A DNA stretch of 64,000 nt from Acidimicrobiia bacterium (GCA_027494115.1 JAOSJL010000001.1:703926-767925), one strand, 5' to 3'. Counted from the stretch's first letter, positions 1 to 8,331 are shown. Numbers and translations are program-made. The notes: generated by a model from the sequence alone, not told the origin.

Positions 1-2
1 CC

Positions 3-137
3 CCAACGCGACAACAGCTCGGCGCCGTAGCCGGGTTCGAAAAAGTCTCTGAACAACTCCACGTGGTTCCCCCCGAAATACGAGCCGCTCGCAGGGTATC
101 CACCGCTATCGACCGGCTCAACGGCTACCGGGAATGA
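3..137 (+). CDS. possible C-terminal fragment of a gene entering from the left edge
   Basis: An open plus-strand frame runs in from the window edge and ends at TGA 135-137 with a helical-looking tail (…STAIDRLNGYRE). I do not recognise the protein. Its third-position GC (about 60 percent) is low for this genome, and the opposite strand is also open here (reading …SYFGGNHVELFRDFFEPG) but has no start codon upstream, so neither strand can be assigned firmly. Confidence 0.2.
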   Translation, partial: PTRQQLGAVAGFEKVSEQLHVVPPEIRAARRVSTAIDRLNGYRE

Positions 138-212
138 AGGGGGCCTCGCGAGCGTCTGGTAGTAGTGGAAGAACGCGGCACCGGCCCATCACGACACGAC
201 GAGGAGACGACG

Positions 213-827
213 ATGTCCGAATACACGCTGCCCGAACTGCCCTACGACGCCGGCGCGCTGGAGCCCCACTACTCCGGCGAGATCGTGGAACTGCACCACG
301 ACAAGCACCACGCTGCCTACGTGAAGGGCGCCAACTCCACCGCCACCTCTCTCGCAGCCGCTCGGGAGGCCGGTGAGTTCGGCAACCTCAACCAGCTCGA
401 GAAGAACCTGGCCTTCCACGTCTCAGGGCACGTTCTGCACTCGCTGTTCTGGAAGAACATGTCGCCCGACGGCGGCGGCGAGCCCGAGGGAGAACTGGCC
501 GCGGCGGTCGACGAGTACCTCGGCTCCTTCACCGGTATGCGCGAACAGATGAACCAGGCTGCCCTGGGCGTCCAGGGTTCAGGATGGGCCGCACTCGCGT
601 GGGAACCGCTCGGCGGACGTCTGGTCATCGAGCAGGTCTACGACCACCAGGGGAACGTCGGCAACGGCACAGTGCCGCTGCTCGTCCTCGACATGTGGGA
701 GCACGCGTTCTACCTCCAGTACAAGAACGTGAAGGGCGACTGGGTGGACGCGTTCTGGAACATCGTCAACTGGGACGACGTCGGCTCACGTCTGGCGTCG
801 GTCCGCTCGCTCGACCTCGATCTCTGA
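213..827 (+). CDS. sodA: Fe/Mn superoxide dismutase
   Basis: Cytoplasmic Fe/Mn-family superoxide dismutase that disproportionates superoxide to hydrogen peroxide and oxygen. The product is 204 residues, normal for the family. The N-terminal helical domain starts [16 protein letters not shown] and contains the [11 protein letters not shown] metal-binding helix. A second histidine helix ([13 protein letters not shown]) and the C-terminal signature [13 protein letters not shown] supply the remaining metal ligands. I chose ATG 213 because GAGGAG lies 7-12 bases upstream and the protein then begins exactly at the family N-terminus; the longer open frame upstream is not conserved-looking. The gene's last 62 bases overlap the convergent MoaD-like gene. 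Metal choice (Fe or Mn) cannot be read safely from the sequence. Confidence 0.97.
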   Translation: MSEYTLPELPYDAGALEPHYSGEIVELHHDKHHAAYVKGANSTATSLAAAREAGEFGNLNQLEKNLAFHVSGHVLHSLFWKNMSPDGGGEPEGELAAAVDEYLGSFTGMREQMNQAALGVQGSGWAALAWEPLGGRLVIEQVYDHQGNVGNGTVPLLVLDMWEHAFYLQYKNVKGDWVDAFWNIVNWDDVGSRLASVRSLDLDL

Positions 828-1077
828 GGTCGATCGAGCCACCGCTCACCGGGGGGAGCACCGCGACCTCGTCGCCAGCGGCAAGCCGTGTGGCGGTGCC
901 GTCGACCGGCTCGTCGCCGTTGACCCAGACGCGCGAGTTGTCGAGCACAGCCGCGAACTCCGACCCGTAGCGGGCGCGGGCCGACGCCAGCAGGTCCCCG
1001 AGGACCGTTGTCTCGAAGGTGTCGGACCGCGTGCCCGCCGCATCGGCGGCACCGGCGAAGAGCAGGAGCCGTGGCAC
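766..1077 (-). CDS. MoaD/ThiS-family sulfur carrier-like protein with C-terminal extension
   Basis: Beta-grasp sulfur carrier of the MoaD/ThiS type, which as a thiocarboxylate donates sulfur in molybdopterin or thiamine synthesis. The start is GTG 1077, three bases after the upstream maoC-like stop, so it is probably the last gene of that operon. The fold reads through RVWVNGDEP and [13 protein letters not shown]. The Gly-Gly that normally ends the protein (residues about 79-80) is here followed by some 23 more residues (…SRRRPS). The extension is encoded where the gene runs into sod on the opposite strand. Either the tail is removed by a protease, or the stop codon was lost, or the protein is not a thiocarboxylate carrier. 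No moaE or thiS partner is nearby. Confidence 0.7.
   Translation of the reverse strand: MPRLLLFAGAADAAGTRSDTFETTVLGDLLASARARYGSEFAAVLDNSRVWVNGDEPVDGTATRLAAGDEVAVLPPVSGGSIDLRDRGRASGPTPDVSRRRPS
811..833. terminator. hairpin at the sod stop codon
   Basis: TCGACCTC (811-818) and GAGGTCGA (826-833) form a perfect 8-bp stem around a 7-base loop containing the sod stop. There is no T run, so factor-independent termination is uncertain. It also lies inside the 3' end of the convergent moaD-like gene. Confidence 0.35.
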
Positions 1078-1080
1078 GAA

Positions 1081-1947
1081 TCAGGACGAGATCTCGACCC
1101 GTCCGTCCTTCACCACCACGTCACCGGAAGGGTCGGTGGTCTCGAAGCCGTACGCGGCCGTGTCGGCTCCGACGCCCGCGTCCGACCCGCTCAGAGCCCA
1201 GAACCGGGTCGTGATCTTCTCCCCGGGTGACACCGGCTTGGAGAAGCGCACAGCGAGACGCCGTAGGCGGGTGGGGTCGGCGTCGGCCAACTCGGTGACG
1301 GCGGCCCAACTGGTGAACGCCATCGTGCACAGACCGTGGTTGATGATCCCCGGCAGACCCACCGACCGGGCGACTTCGTCGTCGGTGTGGATCGGGTTCA
1401 GGTCGCCCGACGCTACGGCGTAGCGATGCGTCTGGTCCTCGTCGATCGCCTGTGTGGTTTCGGCGACGGGCGCACCCGCCTTCATCTCGTCGGTCAGACG
1501 GTGCGGGGGAGCGGCCTCACCCGCGCTCTCACCGTCGGCCATGCCGCGAAAGAACGTGACCATGTACTGGCGGACCACGAGATCGCCGTTGGGGTCGGTC
1601 GTGTCGATCCGCACGACGGGCGTGGTGCCCGACGGCTTCACATGCACGCCGAGAATCGTCGCCCGGGATGTGAGCACATCGCCGGGGCGAACCGGGCGGT
1701 ACAGGTGGATGTCCTGTTCACCGTGGAGGACCTGGAGCATGACCTCGGGCGGCACCAACGACGCCAGCGCCTCGGCATTGGCGTCCCAGATGGGAACGAC
1801 GGCGAAGACAGGAGGCGCGAACTCCCCGTCACGGTGTGCCGGGATCGGGTCGTTGGTGGCGGCGGCGTACTGCGTCGTGCGTTCAGCGTCGATCGTGAAT
1901 TCGTGGGGTGGACCGGGCCGACCGACCGTGCTCAGGTCGAACGTCAT
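1081..1947 (-). CDS. MaoC-family double-hotdog dehydratase
   Basis: Enoyl-CoA hydratase / MaoC-like dehydratase of 288 residues, two hotdog halves in one chain. The N-terminal half (about 1-140) resembles the FAS1 dehydratase-region type. The C-terminal half (about 160-288) carries the hydratase-2 catalytic segment SGDLNPIHTDDE followed by GLPGIINHGLCTMAF, where Asp and His act on the enoyl-CoA. Likely substrates are acyl-CoA intermediates of beta-oxidation or fatty-acid modification; the exact one cannot be predicted. The start ATG overlaps the upstream DksA-like stop by ATGA, so the two are translationally coupled. Confidence 0.88.
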   Translation of the reverse strand: MTFDLSTVGRPGPPHEFTIDAERTTQYAAATNDPIPAHRDGEFAPPVFAVVPIWDANAEALASLVPPEVMLQVLHGEQDIHLYRPVRPGDVLTSRATILGVHVKPSGTTPVVRIDTTDPNGDLVVRQYMVTFFRGMADGESAGEAAPPHRLTDEMKAGAPVAETTQAIDEDQTHRYAVASGDLNPIHTDDEVARSVGLPGIINHGLCTMAFTSWAAVTELADADPTRLRRLAVRFSKPVSPGEKITTRFWALSGSDAGVGADTAAYGFETTDPSGDVVVKDGRVEISS

Positions 1948-2336
1948 CGCCGGGCGCTGGTGTTCGAAGGATCGGATTCGACGTTGGTACGGGCGGCCGG
2001 TACCGCCTCGAGTCGTGCCGGGTCGATCGGCTCGCCGGTGACCTCGTCGATGCCGTAGGTGCCCTTCTCGATCCGCTCGAGAGCTGCCTCGATCTCGGCG
2101 AGCTCCGCCTCGAGGGACTCCAGGATCGAGAAGTCCTTCTCGCGTTCGAACGTCTCGGTCCCCGTGTCGGCGGGGTGTTGGGCGTAGTCGGAGAGCTCCG
2201 AGAGCTCCTCGCCCTCCGTTCCCGTGCCGAGCTCGGCGCGGACCTCGGCCAGTGTTCCCTCCACCCGTGCCCGCTCGGCCCGGAGGCGCTCGGTGGGGTC
2301 GGTGGGATCGGGGGTGGGCTTCTCGGCGGGGGTCAT
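1944..2336 (-). CDS. DksA/TraR-family protein lacking zinc-finger cysteines
   Basis: 130-residue protein with a central coiled-coil of acidic and basic heptads (ERLRAERARVEGTLAEV and LEAELAEIEAALERIEKG) and the DksA/TraR C-terminal signature GTYGIDEVTGEPI…RLEAVPAAR. In the family the signature holds a C4 zinc finger (GTYGxC…C), but every cysteine is replaced here: the protein has no cysteine at all. Zinc-less variants are known in actinobacteria; the family binds the RNA polymerase secondary channel. It is the first gene of a three-gene minus-strand unit with maoC and moaD-like genes. RNA polymerase binding is inference. Confidence 0.8.
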   Translation of the reverse strand: MTPAEKPTPDPTDPTERLRAERARVEGTLAEVRAELGTGTEGEELSELSDYAQHPADTGTETFEREKDFSILESLEAELAEIEAALERIEKGTYGIDEVTGEPIDPARLEAVPAARTNVESDPSNTSARR

Positions 2337-2454
2337 GGGGTCCTCATGCGGTGCCGATCACTCCACGCGGTCTTCGAGCCCGGTGCTCATTCGACCTCCT
2401 TGACAGACGTGGGAGTCAGGATAGAAGAGGCCCGGCGCTCGGTACACTCGAACC

Positions 2455-2907
2455 GTGGCGTCCTCGTCGGCCGAGATGCACGAGACGGTCGCGGAGCGTC
2501 TCGGCTCGGTGGGTCAGCGCTTCACGCCCAAGCGACGCGAGATCGTCGAGATCCTCGAACGGGCGGGTCGACCTCTCACCATCGCGGCGATCCTCGAGGC
2601 GGGCCACTCCCTGGCGCAGAGTTCGGTGTACCGCAATCTCGTTGTTCTGGAAGAAGCAGGTGCCGTGCACCGAGTCGTGACCCGTGACGGTGTTTCCCGC
2701 TACGAGATGACCGAAGACCTGATGGGACACCACCACCATCTCGTGTGCACCCGCTGCGGCTCGGTGGAAGACGTTCCCGCGGGCGAGGGCCTCGAGAACT
2801 CGATGGCCGACGCCGTGGCGCAGATCGACCGTTCGACGGGTTTCACCACCGACCACCACCGCCTGGACCTGGTCGGTCTCTGCCGCCGCTGCACCCGACC
2901 GTGTTGA
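2455..2907 (+). CDS. Fur-family metalloregulator (Zur/FurB-like)
   Basis: Ferric-uptake-regulator family repressor of 150 residues, from GTG 2455. An N-terminal winged helix (about 15-85, GQRFTPKRREIVEILERAG … SSVYRNLVVLEEAGAV) is followed by the metal-binding dimerisation domain with HHHHLVCTRCG and a C-terminal CRRC motif. These two CxxC pairs form the structural zinc site. Which metal it senses (Fe, Zn, Mn) is not decisive from sequence. A zinc-type transporter 8 kb away carries two Zur-like boxes, making Zur the most economical guess. The TGA stop is the first three bases of a repeated hairpin element. ATG 2476 is an alternative start. Confidence 0.9.
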   Translation: MASSSAEMHETVAERLGSVGQRFTPKRREIVEILERAGRPLTIAAILEAGHSLAQSSVYRNLVVLEEAGAVHRVVTRDGVSRYEMTEDLMGHHHHLVCTRCGSVEDVPAGEGLENSMADAVAQIDRSTGFTTDHHRLDLVGLCRRCTRPC

Positions 2908-2949
2908 TGCGTCCCTGAAGGTCGCATAGCGCGCGCCACGGACGCATCA
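2905..2949. repeat. palindromic hairpin element, copy 1
   Basis: TGATGCGTCC (2905-2914) and its exact complement GGACGCATCA (2940-2949) frame a 25-base middle with ATA at the centre. The stem is perfect for 10 bp, then partly mismatched. The first three bases are the stop codon of the Fur gene. It lies between convergent genes, followed by AAAA, and probably works as a terminator. Same length, core and ATAGCG centre as the element at 17422-17466; the copy at 55193-55239 is the perfect version. Confidence 0.85.
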
Positions 2950-2981
2950 AAACGGGGGATCGTCGCCTTCGCCCAGGTTCC

Positions 2982-3683
2982 TCAGGTTCCGGAGGCGGCG
3001 CCGGCGCCCGGGGTCGCCAGCGGCTCACCCTTGGCCAGAGCATCGGCCAGGGCCAGGAACGTGTCGGCTCCGAGTTCGCCCGACGTGCGCAGGGCCACGT
3101 TCCCGTCGGCGTCGATGAACACCATGTAGGGGAACCCGCTGATCCCGTAGGCGCCGGCCGCACCGCTGTCGGCGTCGTCGGCGAGAGTGGGAAAGGCCCA
3201 TCCCTCACCCTCGAGCCACGCGGAGGGCGGGTAGTTCTCCCTGTTGTCGTCGGTGGCGGTGGTGACACCCGTGACCGTGACGCTCTCGGGCCAGTCGGGT
3301 GACGACGTGGCGGCCACGATTTGGGGTACCTCGTTCTGGCAGTGCGGGCACCAGTGCGCCAGGAACACGAGGATCTGCGGGCCCTGACCGCTGATGGCCA
3401 CAGGCTCGCCGTCGAACGAGACGCCCTCGACCCGAGGGGCCGCTTGACCCACGGCGGCATCGCCCTCGCTGGCCTGGAACACGGCGAGCGGCTCACCGTC
3501 GACGGTGACCGGGGTGCCGATCTCACCGGAAACCTCTTCGGAGCCACGCGACGCCAGGACCGCCCACACGGCGGCGGCGACCACGACGGCACCGATCCCC
3601 ACCCACAACCACGGCGACGTACCCGACGACCGTTGCGCCCGACCGGGCGCCCGGCGTCCGGCGGCGGTGCGCTTGTTGCTCAC
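2982..3683 (-). CDS. membrane-anchored TlpA/thioredoxin-like protein
   Basis: 233-residue extracytoplasmic thiol-disulfide protein. One N-terminal membrane anchor (residues about 25-45, WLWVGIGAVVVAAAVWAVLA) is followed by a thioredoxin fold with the redox motif FLAHWCPHCQNEVPQ, i.e. CPHC as in DsbA/TlpA proteins, and a cis-proline region (GISGFPYMVFID). It should reduce, oxidise or isomerise disulfides outside the membrane. The start overlaps the DsbB-like stop by ATGA, so the pair is coupled and probably works together. They sit downstream of copper genes ycnI and copCD, suggesting thiol chemistry linked to copper handling or cytochrome maturation (inference). Confidence 0.88.
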   Translation of the reverse strand: MSNKRTAAGRRAPGRAQRSSGTSPWLWVGIGAVVVAAAVWAVLASRGSEEVSGEIGTPVTVDGEPLAVFQASEGDAAVGQAAPRVEGVSFDGEPVAISGQGPQILVFLAHWCPHCQNEVPQIVAATSSPDWPESVTVTGVTTATDDNRENYPPSAWLEGEGWAFPTLADDADSGAAGAYGISGFPYMVFIDADGNVALRTSGELGADTFLALADALAKGEPLATPGAGAASGT

Positions 3684-4333
3684 GACGGTCCTCCCTCGGC
3701 GCCCTCTTCGGAAACGCCCTCTTCGGAAACGTTCTCTTCACCGGTGGGTTTCCGGTTCCACGCGGCGTCGAGGCCCAGGAGCGCGGCCACGGCGAGAAAT
3801 CCGGCGAGCGACATATAGGCGATCGTCACGAACCCCGCCTCGGTGAACCACGGTACGGAACACGGAGCCTCCAGCGAGCATTCGAGGCCGTCGCCCAGGC
3901 TCGGATAGCGCTCCACGAGCACGTGGAACAGGGCCACCCCGGCGCCGAGCACGACGAAGGGCGCCGACAGGAGCCAAACCCCCGTGTCACGCCGCCACCA
4001 GCTCACAGCGAGGATGACGACGAGCGGGTACATGAGGATCCGCTGGTACCAGCACAACAGGCACGGCGTGAGGTCGGCGACCAGCGAGTAGTAGAGGCTG
4101 CCGAACGTGGCGGTGGCCGCCACGGCGAACGCCAGGGGCAACGCGGCGGGCCCGACCTTCTCGACGATGGCAGCGAGACCCGGACGCGAGCCGGGGACGA
4201 TGAGAGCGATCACGGCGCCGACGAGGATCGCCAGTGTCAGCGCGTTGGCGAGGAAGGTGAGGGCCACGAAGAGGTTCGTGACAGCCTGTTCCGCATTGGT
4301 CATGAGCGCGGAGGTCATGAGCGCGGAAGTCAT
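3680..4333 (-). CDS. DsbB/BdbC-like disulfide formation membrane protein
   Basis: 217-residue polytopic membrane protein with about five hydrophobic helices. The quinone-reactive motif CLLCWYQR follows a transmembrane helix and is diagnostic of DsbB/BdbC. A second pair of cysteines (LECSLEAPCSVPW) lies in the following extracytoplasmic loop, as expected for electron transfer from a DsbA-like partner. ATG 4333 is chosen because it overlaps the ycnI stop as ATGA. This gives a protein starting with a triplicated MTSAL/MTNAE sequence caused by a 15-bp tandem repeat, so starts at 4318 and 4303 are also possible. The downstream TlpA-like gene is coupled by another ATGA overlap. Confidence 0.88.
   Translation of the reverse strand: MTSALMTSALMTNAEQAVTNLFVALTFLANALTLAILVGAVIALIVPGSRPGLAAIVEKVGPAALPLAFAVAATATFGSLYYSLVADLTPCLLCWYQRILMYPLVVILAVSWWRRDTGVWLLSAPFVVLGAGVALFHVLVERYPSLGDGLECSLEAPCSVPWFTEAGFVTIAYMSLAGFLAVAALLGLDAAWNRKPTGEENVSEEGVSEEGAEGGPS
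3700..3729. repeat. 15-bp tandem duplication in the 3' end of the dsbB-like gene
   Basis: CGCCCTCTTCGGAAA occurs twice head to tail (3700-3714, 3715-3729), with a diverged third unit after it. It encodes the repeated SEEGV/SEEGA tail of the DsbB-like protein. Confidence 0.85.
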
Positions 4334-4344
4334 GAGAGCGGACC
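4300..4344. repeat. 15-bp tandem repeat, three units, carrying start codons
   Basis: TCATGAGCGCGGAGG, TCATGAGCGCGGAAG and TCATGAGAGCGGACC occur head to tail. On the minus strand each unit supplies an in-frame ATG for the DsbB-like gene; the outermost unit also holds the ycnI stop codon. Confidence 0.9.
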
Positions 4345-5202
4345 GTTCGTGTCGTCCGGGGCCGAGTGCGACATCCGGCGCTGCGTGATGACCCGGGCCG
4401 TCACGCCGCCGACGATCAGGAGGACCGCGAGGCCGACCAGAACCGGCTTCCACCATTCCGAGCTGTCGTCCGTGGCGTCGTCGGATCCGTTCTCGGACCG
4501 CTCTTCGGTCAAGGGGCCTTCCTCGGCGAGGTTGTCGGGCGTGGCGCCTTCGACCTGGAGTACCGACGCCGGGAACTCGAGCCTGGTGCCGTCGTCGGTG
4601 GGCTCCTGGATCCAGCGAACCTCCTCGCCGGACTCGTAGATCTGGACCGCTTTGAACACAAGGGTGGGCGTGTCGGGGACCGGACCGACCGTGATCACGA
4701 ACTCCACGATCTCGTCTGGACCGGTGGGCCCCCCGGTCCAGACGAGCGCCGACACGTTCTCGAAGGTCTCGGGCGGCCCCGGCGCGGGCAGGGACGATGA
4801 ACCGGTGTCGGTCGGAGCGCTGCTCGGAGGAGTGGTGGTCTCGGGGTGCTCCTCGCCATCGTGGACGGGAACGATTGGAACACCCGACACCGAAGACGTT
4901 CCCTTCACACCCTCGTGTTCGGCCTCCACCGTCCAGCCCGTGGTCGGAACGACGCTGACGGTCTCGAAGACCTCGGGGAACACCAGCTCCACGCCGACCG
5001 TACCGACCTCGCGCTCGTTCGGGACCCGAACGGTCAGTATGGCGTCGTCTCCTGGTTCGACCGGAGCACCGTCGGCGGGTTCGACGTCGACATGGGCCGC
5101 CGCGGGCAGAACCGAGACCATGAGGATGCCCACCACCACGGCGACAGACATCGCTGCGCGCGTCCGTCGGTGGCGGTGGCCTCCGCCGGTGGCAGTGGTC
5201 AT
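4330..5202 (-). CDS. ycnI: YcnI-like copper-binding protein (DUF1775)
   Basis: 290-residue exported, membrane-anchored protein. The signal peptide ends …LPAAAHVDVEP, so the mature protein starts with histidine, the Cu(II) ligand of the YcnI family. A beta-sandwich domain follows (TVRVPNEREVGTVGVELVFPE; GWTVEAEHEGVK; WTGGPTGPDEIVEF; IQEPTDDG), then an acidic linker, one C-terminal transmembrane helix and a short basic tail. A Ser/Thr/Pro insert lies near residues 110-140. YcnI proteins are thought to hand copper to or from CopC/CopD-type YcnJ, which is encoded just upstream. ATG 5202 is preferred over GTG 5205 because of GGAG spacing. Confidence 0.9.
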   Translation of the reverse strand: MTTATGGGHRHRRTRAAMSVAVVVGILMVSVLPAAAHVDVEPADGAPVEPGDDAILTVRVPNEREVGTVGVELVFPEVFETVSVVPTTGWTVEAEHEGVKGTSSVSGVPIVPVHDGEEHPETTTPPSSAPTDTGSSSLPAPGPPETFENVSALVWTGGPTGPDEIVEFVITVGPVPDTPTLVFKAVQIYESGEEVRWIQEPTDDGTRLEFPASVLQVEGATPDNLAEEGPLTEERSENGSDDATDDSSEWWKPVLVGLAVLLIVGGVTARVITQRRMSHSAPDDTNGPLS

Positions 5203-5239
5203 CACGTCTCCACCATCGTCGTCATCTCCGTCATCGTCA

Positions 5240-5266
5240 TCATCGGAGTCATCGGAGTCATCGGAG
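5240..5266. repeat. 9-bp tandem repeat, three units, at the copCD/ycnI junction
   Basis: TCATCGGAG is repeated exactly three times. Read on the minus strand (CTCCGATGA) each unit holds a TGA; the copCD stop is 5258-5260. The repeat fills much of the 55-base gap before ycnI. Confidence 0.85.
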
Positions 5267-7126
5267 CGGAACGACGGTCGTCGCCGAAGCCTCGTCCACG
5301 CGGTCGAGCACGACCGTGACCGTGAGCTCCCAGTCTCCCGAGATCGGCAGGTCCATGCCGAATGCGGCGTAGTGACCGGGCGCCAGGCGGCGGAGGCGGA
5401 CCTCGCCGCCCGTGTCCCCGGGGGCGGAGGTGGCGACGAATGGTCCGATGTCTTTGTCGGGAAGCGTCAGCTCCATGCGCATCTCCAGCACGTCGCGTTG
5501 GGTACCCGCGGGAGTCAGCGTCGTGGCGTGGACGTCGTTGAGCCCGGCCGTGGCGGGCGTGACCAGGATGTCGAAGGTCACCAGATCTGCCTCGACCAAC
5601 GCCTCGTACGGCTCGGTGTCTTCGGAGCGTGCCGGCTGTGCGTTGACGAGAACCGCGGTGACGCCGAAGATCGCGACCGCGAGCACGACCTCGACGGCGA
5701 CGAGGCGTCGGAACCGCCCGGCCAGGTAGCGATCGGCCTCCCGTAACTCTTCAGGGGTGAGCTGGTCGTCGGCTTTGTCGTCGTCTTTGTCGTCGCCGTC
5801 CGCAACGGCAGGCTCGGCGGCACCGAGGTCGGCGGCGATGGCCACTCGGTCGTGCAGCACACGCCTGCTCATCGCCGCCACCACGAACAGGACGGCGAAC
5901 ACGACGAGCTTGACGATCAGGATCGTCCCGTAGTCAGTGCTGGTCAGCGCTCCGAACGAGCCGACCTGTCGCCATGTCTGGAAGGAGCCGCTGAGAAACA
6001 CGAGGAGAACCGCCCACGGAGCCATGGCCGAAAACCCGGTGACCGGGGGACCCATCGCTCGCCCCGAGGACCCGGGCAGCACGGCCACGAGCACGACGGC
6101 GAGACCGCCGATCCACGCCGCGATCCCGGCGAGATGGGCGACGTCGGCGGCCACGGCGCCGGCGACGACGATCCCGGTGGTGGCGTGACCGGCGACCGAG
6201 ATCGTGAGCAGGCTCGCCAGTCCGACGAGCAGGGTCAGCGTCGTGAGAAGACCCGGCGCCCTCTTCCGTTCGCCGTCCGAACCTTCCGGCGCGGGGCGCG
6301 TCGCGGCGAGGATGATCGGAACAGTCGCGACGAGAAGCAATGTGCGTGCCGCGGCCGCTCGACCGAAGCGTGTGGCGAGGACGTCACCGATCAGGGAGGA
6401 CGAGATCACGTCGCCGAGCGGAAGGCCTTCGGCGAACGCCCCCTGGAGACCCACCGCCGCCAGTGAGGCGGCAACACCGAGTCCCCACACGCACCAGAGC
6501 AGCCATCGAGTGCGCCGGAGCGGTCGGCCGGTCGGCCAGAGAACGAGAAGGAAGGCCAACGCTCCGAAAAGGACCGTCGTCGCCAGGAACACGGCCGCCC
6601 GGTCGACGGCGAACAGCACACCGACGGTCGTGCTGCCGCCTTCGGCCTTCAGCAGTGTCGAGCTCAACTCGTCGAGTTGGGTGGTCGTGGCCTCCGACTC
6701 GCCGACACGGAAGGTGAACGCGCCGCGCACGGGGTGCGAATCGTCCGACACGACACGCCAGGTGACGACGTATCCGCCGGTGTCGAGCTGCCCGGGGATG
6801 TCGACCGTCACCGTGCTGTCGGCGCCGTCGAGTCGGCCCGTCGACCCGAGGCCGACCCGCCGACCGTCACTGTCGAAAAGGCGTACACCACCGAGATCGG
6901 CCGTCACCGGCTCGGTGAAGCGCAGGACGATCTGATCGGGTGACTCCTCGATGCGGGTGTCCGGTGACGGATCAGACCCGACCAGCACCGCGTGGGCCCC
7001 TGCGGGATCAGCCGTGACGAGGAGCGAGACGAGTGCCACGGTCGCGCCGAACAGCGTTGCGACGACGAACGCGGCCGCGCGGGAACCGATGGTCGGTCGG
7101 CGTGACCTGAGGAGGGGTGTGTGCAC
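5258..7126 (-). CDS. CopC-CopD fusion copper transport protein (YcnJ-like)
   Basis: About 620-residue fusion. After the signal peptide the CopC domain begins AHAVLVGSDPSPDTRIEE, with the N-terminal histidine used for Cu(II), and ends with SDDSHPVRGAFTFRVGE. A CopD membrane domain with about eight helices follows, including the histidine-bearing DVAHLAGIAAWIGGLA segment. A further C-terminal beta domain (about 120 residues, …GHYAAFGMDLPISGDWELTV) has the look of a YtkA-like copper module. Role: copper uptake or periplasmic copper homeostasis. First gene of a minus-strand unit with ycnI, dsbB-like and tlpA-like genes. GTG 7126 gives a compact signal peptide; ATG 7171 is the alternative. Confidence 0.9.
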   Translation of the reverse strand: MHTPLLRSRRPTIGSRAAAFVVATLFGATVALVSLLVTADPAGAHAVLVGSDPSPDTRIEESPDQIVLRFTEPVTADLGGVRLFDSDGRRVGLGSTGRLDGADSTVTVDIPGQLDTGGYVVTWRVVSDDSHPVRGAFTFRVGESEATTTQLDELSSTLLKAEGGSTTVGVLFAVDRAAVFLATTVLFGALAFLLVLWPTGRPLRRTRWLLWCVWGLGVAASLAAVGLQGAFAEGLPLGDVISSSLIGDVLATRFGRAAAARTLLLVATVPIILAATRPAPEGSDGERKRAPGLLTTLTLLVGLASLLTISVAGHATTGIVVAGAVAADVAHLAGIAAWIGGLAVVLVAVLPGSSGRAMGPPVTGFSAMAPWAVLLVFLSGSFQTWRQVGSFGALTSTDYGTILIVKLVVFAVLFVVAAMSRRVLHDRVAIAADLGAAEPAVADGDDKDDDKADDQLTPEELREADRYLAGRFRRLVAVEVVLAVAIFGVTAVLVNAQPARSEDTEPYEALVEADLVTFDILVTPATAGLNDVHATTLTPAGTQRDVLEMRMELTLPDKDIGPFVATSAPGDTGGEVRLRRLAPGHYAAFGMDLPISGDWELTVTVVLDRVDEASATTVVPLR

Positions 7127-7192
7127 GAGGAAGCTCCGTCCGCCAGCGTAGCGATGGTCGCACCCGGTCACGGGGGCGCGAACATTGCCTCG

Positions 7193-8331
7193 ATGGACGC
7201 CGAACCCACTTTCACACGTTCACGAGCGACGGGTCGGAGCGGATCCGGCGGGAACCGGCGACGCCGGATGCCGAGGTTCGGTGCGGCGGCACTCGCGATC
7301 GTTCTCGGCACGATCATCGTCCTGGGGAGCGCGGCCCCGGCCGCCGCGCACGGCGTCGGCGGCGTCGAGCCTTCGAACTACGAGACAACGATTCGCGGAG
7401 TGGAGCCGTCGACAGTCGGCGTGCAGGTCCACGTGCGGGACACCGGCGACTCGATCGAACTCGTTGCCGACCCCGACGTCGAAGTGATCGTCCTCGGCTA
7501 CGAGGACGAGCCCTACCTGCGTTTCGACGCCGAGGGTGTGTCCGAGAACAGGAACTCCCCGCGGTGTTCCTCAACCGGTCACGCGACACGCGAAAGAGCG
7601 CTCCCCCCGAGTACGACGCGAGTACAGAACCCGACTGGCGCCGGATCTCGAACGGTCACAGCGCCACGTGGCACGACCACCGTGCTCACTGGATGGGAGC
7701 CAACGACCCGCCGGCCGTGCGGGACGACCCCGGGAACCGGCACGTGGTCATCGAGGACTGGGAGATCCCGATCGTCGTCGACGGCACGGAAGCCGCTGTG
7801 CGCGGTGACGTCACGTGGGTTCCCGGGCCGGCTGTGTGGCCCTGGGTCCTCGTCGCGCTCACGTTGTTCGTCGCGGCGATCGCGCTCGGGCGCACGCGGC
7901 GCTGGCCGACGGTTCTCGTTGTGGAGCTGGTTCTACTCGTGGCGCTCGAGACGTCACACATCGTCGGCCTGTGGCTCGGGACCACCGGGACGCTCGGCAC
8001 CCAGGTCGAAGCGAACGTCTACTCGTTCCTCGGTGTCCTTCTCGGCGCGTACGCGCTGTGGCGCCTCGCGCGACGCCCCGATCCCTACGACGCAACCCCC
8101 GCTGCCCTCGTGGCCGCGATCGTTCTTTTCGTGGCGGGCGGTCTCGCCGACATCTCCACGCTCGGCTCCTCCCAGCTCCCCACAGCGCTCGCCCCCGTTC
8201 TGGCGCGTCTCGGGGTGGCGGTGTCACTGGGAGCAGGCGCGGGTGTCGCTACGGTGGCCGCCATGCGTCTACGACGCCCGGGGGGTGCAGCGTCCGCCCG
8301 TGCGTCGCGTCTGCGCGGTCGCGCGGCGTGA
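7193..8331 (+). CDS. exported multi-pass membrane protein, frameshifted
   Basis: Two overlapping frames together encode one protein. The first carries a signal peptide (residues about 30-55, ending APAAAHG), then a beta-rich domain (ADPDVEVIVLGYEDEPYLRF, ENRNSP). The second frame continues FLNRSRD, WHDHRAHWMG and about five transmembrane helices. The join lies in the run CCCC at 7557-7560, where one extra C restores the frame. I know this architecture (extracellular domain with WHDHR…HWM, then five helices) only as an uncharacterised actinobacterial membrane protein. It is divergent from copCD and overlaps the downstream zinc-type CDF gene, suggesting metal physiology. ATG 7268 or 7154 are other possible starts. 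Confidence 0.7.
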
